Made by a program: the position numbers and the translations under genes
Assembly (NCBI RefSeq): GCF_003996855.1
Contig: NZ_NRQY01000003.1
Location: 42,536-106,535 of the forward strand
Length of the DNA stretch: 64,000 nt
Source: Morganella morganii
GTDB lineage: Bacteria; Pseudomonadota; Gammaproteobacteria; Enterobacterales; Enterobacteriaceae
Direction of reading: 5' to 3'
Notes under the pieces: model-generated
Seen by the model: the letters and a program-made list of their open reading frames with translations, nothing else
Databases searched by the model: none
Told to the model about the DNA's origin: nothing
Part shown: positions 62,427 to 64,000 of the stretch, piece by piece
Layout: the number at the start of each line of letters is the position of its first letter
How positions within the stretch are numbered: position 1 is the first letter of the stretch

Positions 62427-62762
62427 TTACAGCGCCTTCAGTGTACCTTTCGGTAAAACTGCTGCGACGAAATCACGTTTGATGGTTACTTCAGTTGTTT
62501 CGTTCAGTTCCAGAACGATGTAGCCGGTGTCAGACACTTTAGCCACACGACCGATCAGACCACCGGTAGTTAACACTTCATCGCCTTTCGCGATAGAGTC
62601 CATTAATTGCTTGTGTGATTTTGCACGTTTCTGTTGCGGGCGCAGGATCATGAAGTAGAAAATCAGTACGAATACAACCAGCATGATAATCAGAGACATC
62701 GGGCTGCTCTGAGAAGCTGCCGCACCTGTCGATGCTACTGCGTCAGAAATGAAAAAACTCAT
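62427..62762 (-). CDS. yajC: Sec translocon accessory protein YajC
   Basis: A 111-residue single-span protein (E. coli 110): MSFFISDAVAST, a hydrophobic helix (MSLIIMLVVFVLIFYFMIL) and a cytoplasmic tail ending KRDFVAAVLPKGTLKAL. It is part of the SecDF-YajC complex. The ATG follows AGAGGA; a TTG one codon ahead was rejected. Confidence 0.97.
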   Translation of the reverse strand: MSFFISDAVASTGAAASQSSPMSLIIMLVVFVLIFYFMILRPQQKRAKSHKQLMDSIAKGDEVLTTGGLIGRVAKVSDTGYIVLELNETTEVTIKRDFVAAVLPKGTLKAL

Positions 62763-62809
62763 CAAACTATCCTCTTGTTATTCACATAATTATCAGGCAG
62801 ATAAACCTG

Positions 62810-62863
62810 CCGGTGGTGCATCGCCTATGTTATACACCACCGGGTGATCCCGTTTCGGGGAAA
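62810..62863. repeat. Structured spacer between tgt and yajC
   Basis: CCGGTGGTG/CACCACCGG (62810-62818, 62835-62843) forms a 9-bp stem with a 16-base loop; next to it lies a second imperfect inverted repeat of the type GTGAT...ATCAC. No T-run follows either. They may stabilise or process the queA-tgt-yajC-secDF transcript. Confidence 0.45.

Positions 62864-64000
<1,137 letters not shown>

Overview
The window is a chromosomal, housekeeping stretch of a gammaproteobacterium of the order Enterobacterales. It reproduces nearly the whole Escherichia coli 9-11 minute region in the same relative order: adk, htpG, recR, ybaB, dnaX, apt, priC, ybaM, mscK, acrR/acrAB, tomB-hha, ffs, tesB, amtB-glnK, mdlAB, decR, queC, fadM, ybaV, ppiD, hupB, lon, clpX, clpP, tig, bolA, yajG-ampG, cyoABCDE, yajR, yajQ, panE, yajL, thiI, xseB-ispA-dxs, thiL, nusB, ribH, ribD, nrdR, secF, secD, yajC, tgt. 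Base composition looks close to 50% GC. Product sequences are Enterobacterales-like but clearly diverged from E. coli, and several E. coli neighbours are missing or replaced. My best guess is the family Morganellaceae, perhaps Morganella; this is an inference from composition and gene content, not a proof.

Layout. 1-10.7 kb: partial adk, chaperone htpG with a heat-shock promoter, the dnaX-ybaB-recR replication/repair operon (with a dnaX frameshift signal), apt, priC-ybaM, the channel gene mscK and a DsrE-like gene. 10.7-17.9 kb: divergent acrR/acrAB with an intact AcrR operator, then the AT-rich tomB-hha locus and the 4.5S RNA gene. 17.9-25.9 kb: tesB, the glnK-amtB nitrogen operon behind a sigma-54 promoter, a broken mdlAB ABC transporter operon, and a decR regulator divergent from a PLP-dependent cysteine synthase/desulfhydrase-like gene. 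25.9-36.9 kb: queC, fadM, ybaV, then the protein quality control block ppiD, hupB, lon, clpX, clpP, tig, with sigma-32-type promoters before lon and clpP. 36.9-46.9 kb: bolA, yajG-ampG (peptidoglycan recycling), a Tsx/OmpK-type outer-membrane channel, the cytochrome bo3 operon and yajR. 46.9-64 kb: yajQ, panE, yajL, a DUF4153 membrane protein, thiI, the isoprenoid genes xseB-ispA-dxs, then thiL-nusB-ribH-ribD-nrdR and secF-secD-yajC-tgt.

Genes act together in blocks: DnaX/RecR/YbaB (replication and recombination), AcrAB with AcrR (drug efflux), GlnK-AmtB (ammonium uptake control), Lon/ClpXP/Tig/PpiD/HtpG (proteostasis, three with sigma-32-like promoters), CyoA-E (terminal quinol oxidase and heme O), IspA/Dxs/ThiI/ThiL (DXP, isoprenoids and thiamine), RibD/RibH/NusB (riboflavin) and SecDF-YajC (protein export).

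I see no mobile element, prophage, CRISPR array, tRNA or defence island, and no clear candidate for an entirely new system. The most notable departures from the expected are: loss of mdlAB by three separate lesions; the decR/PLP-enzyme pair replacing cof and ybaE; a Tsx-family channel inserted between ampG and cyoA; a YchN-like gene next to acrR; a DUF4153 membrane protein with a calcium-loop-like motif; and the absence of pgpA beside thiL.
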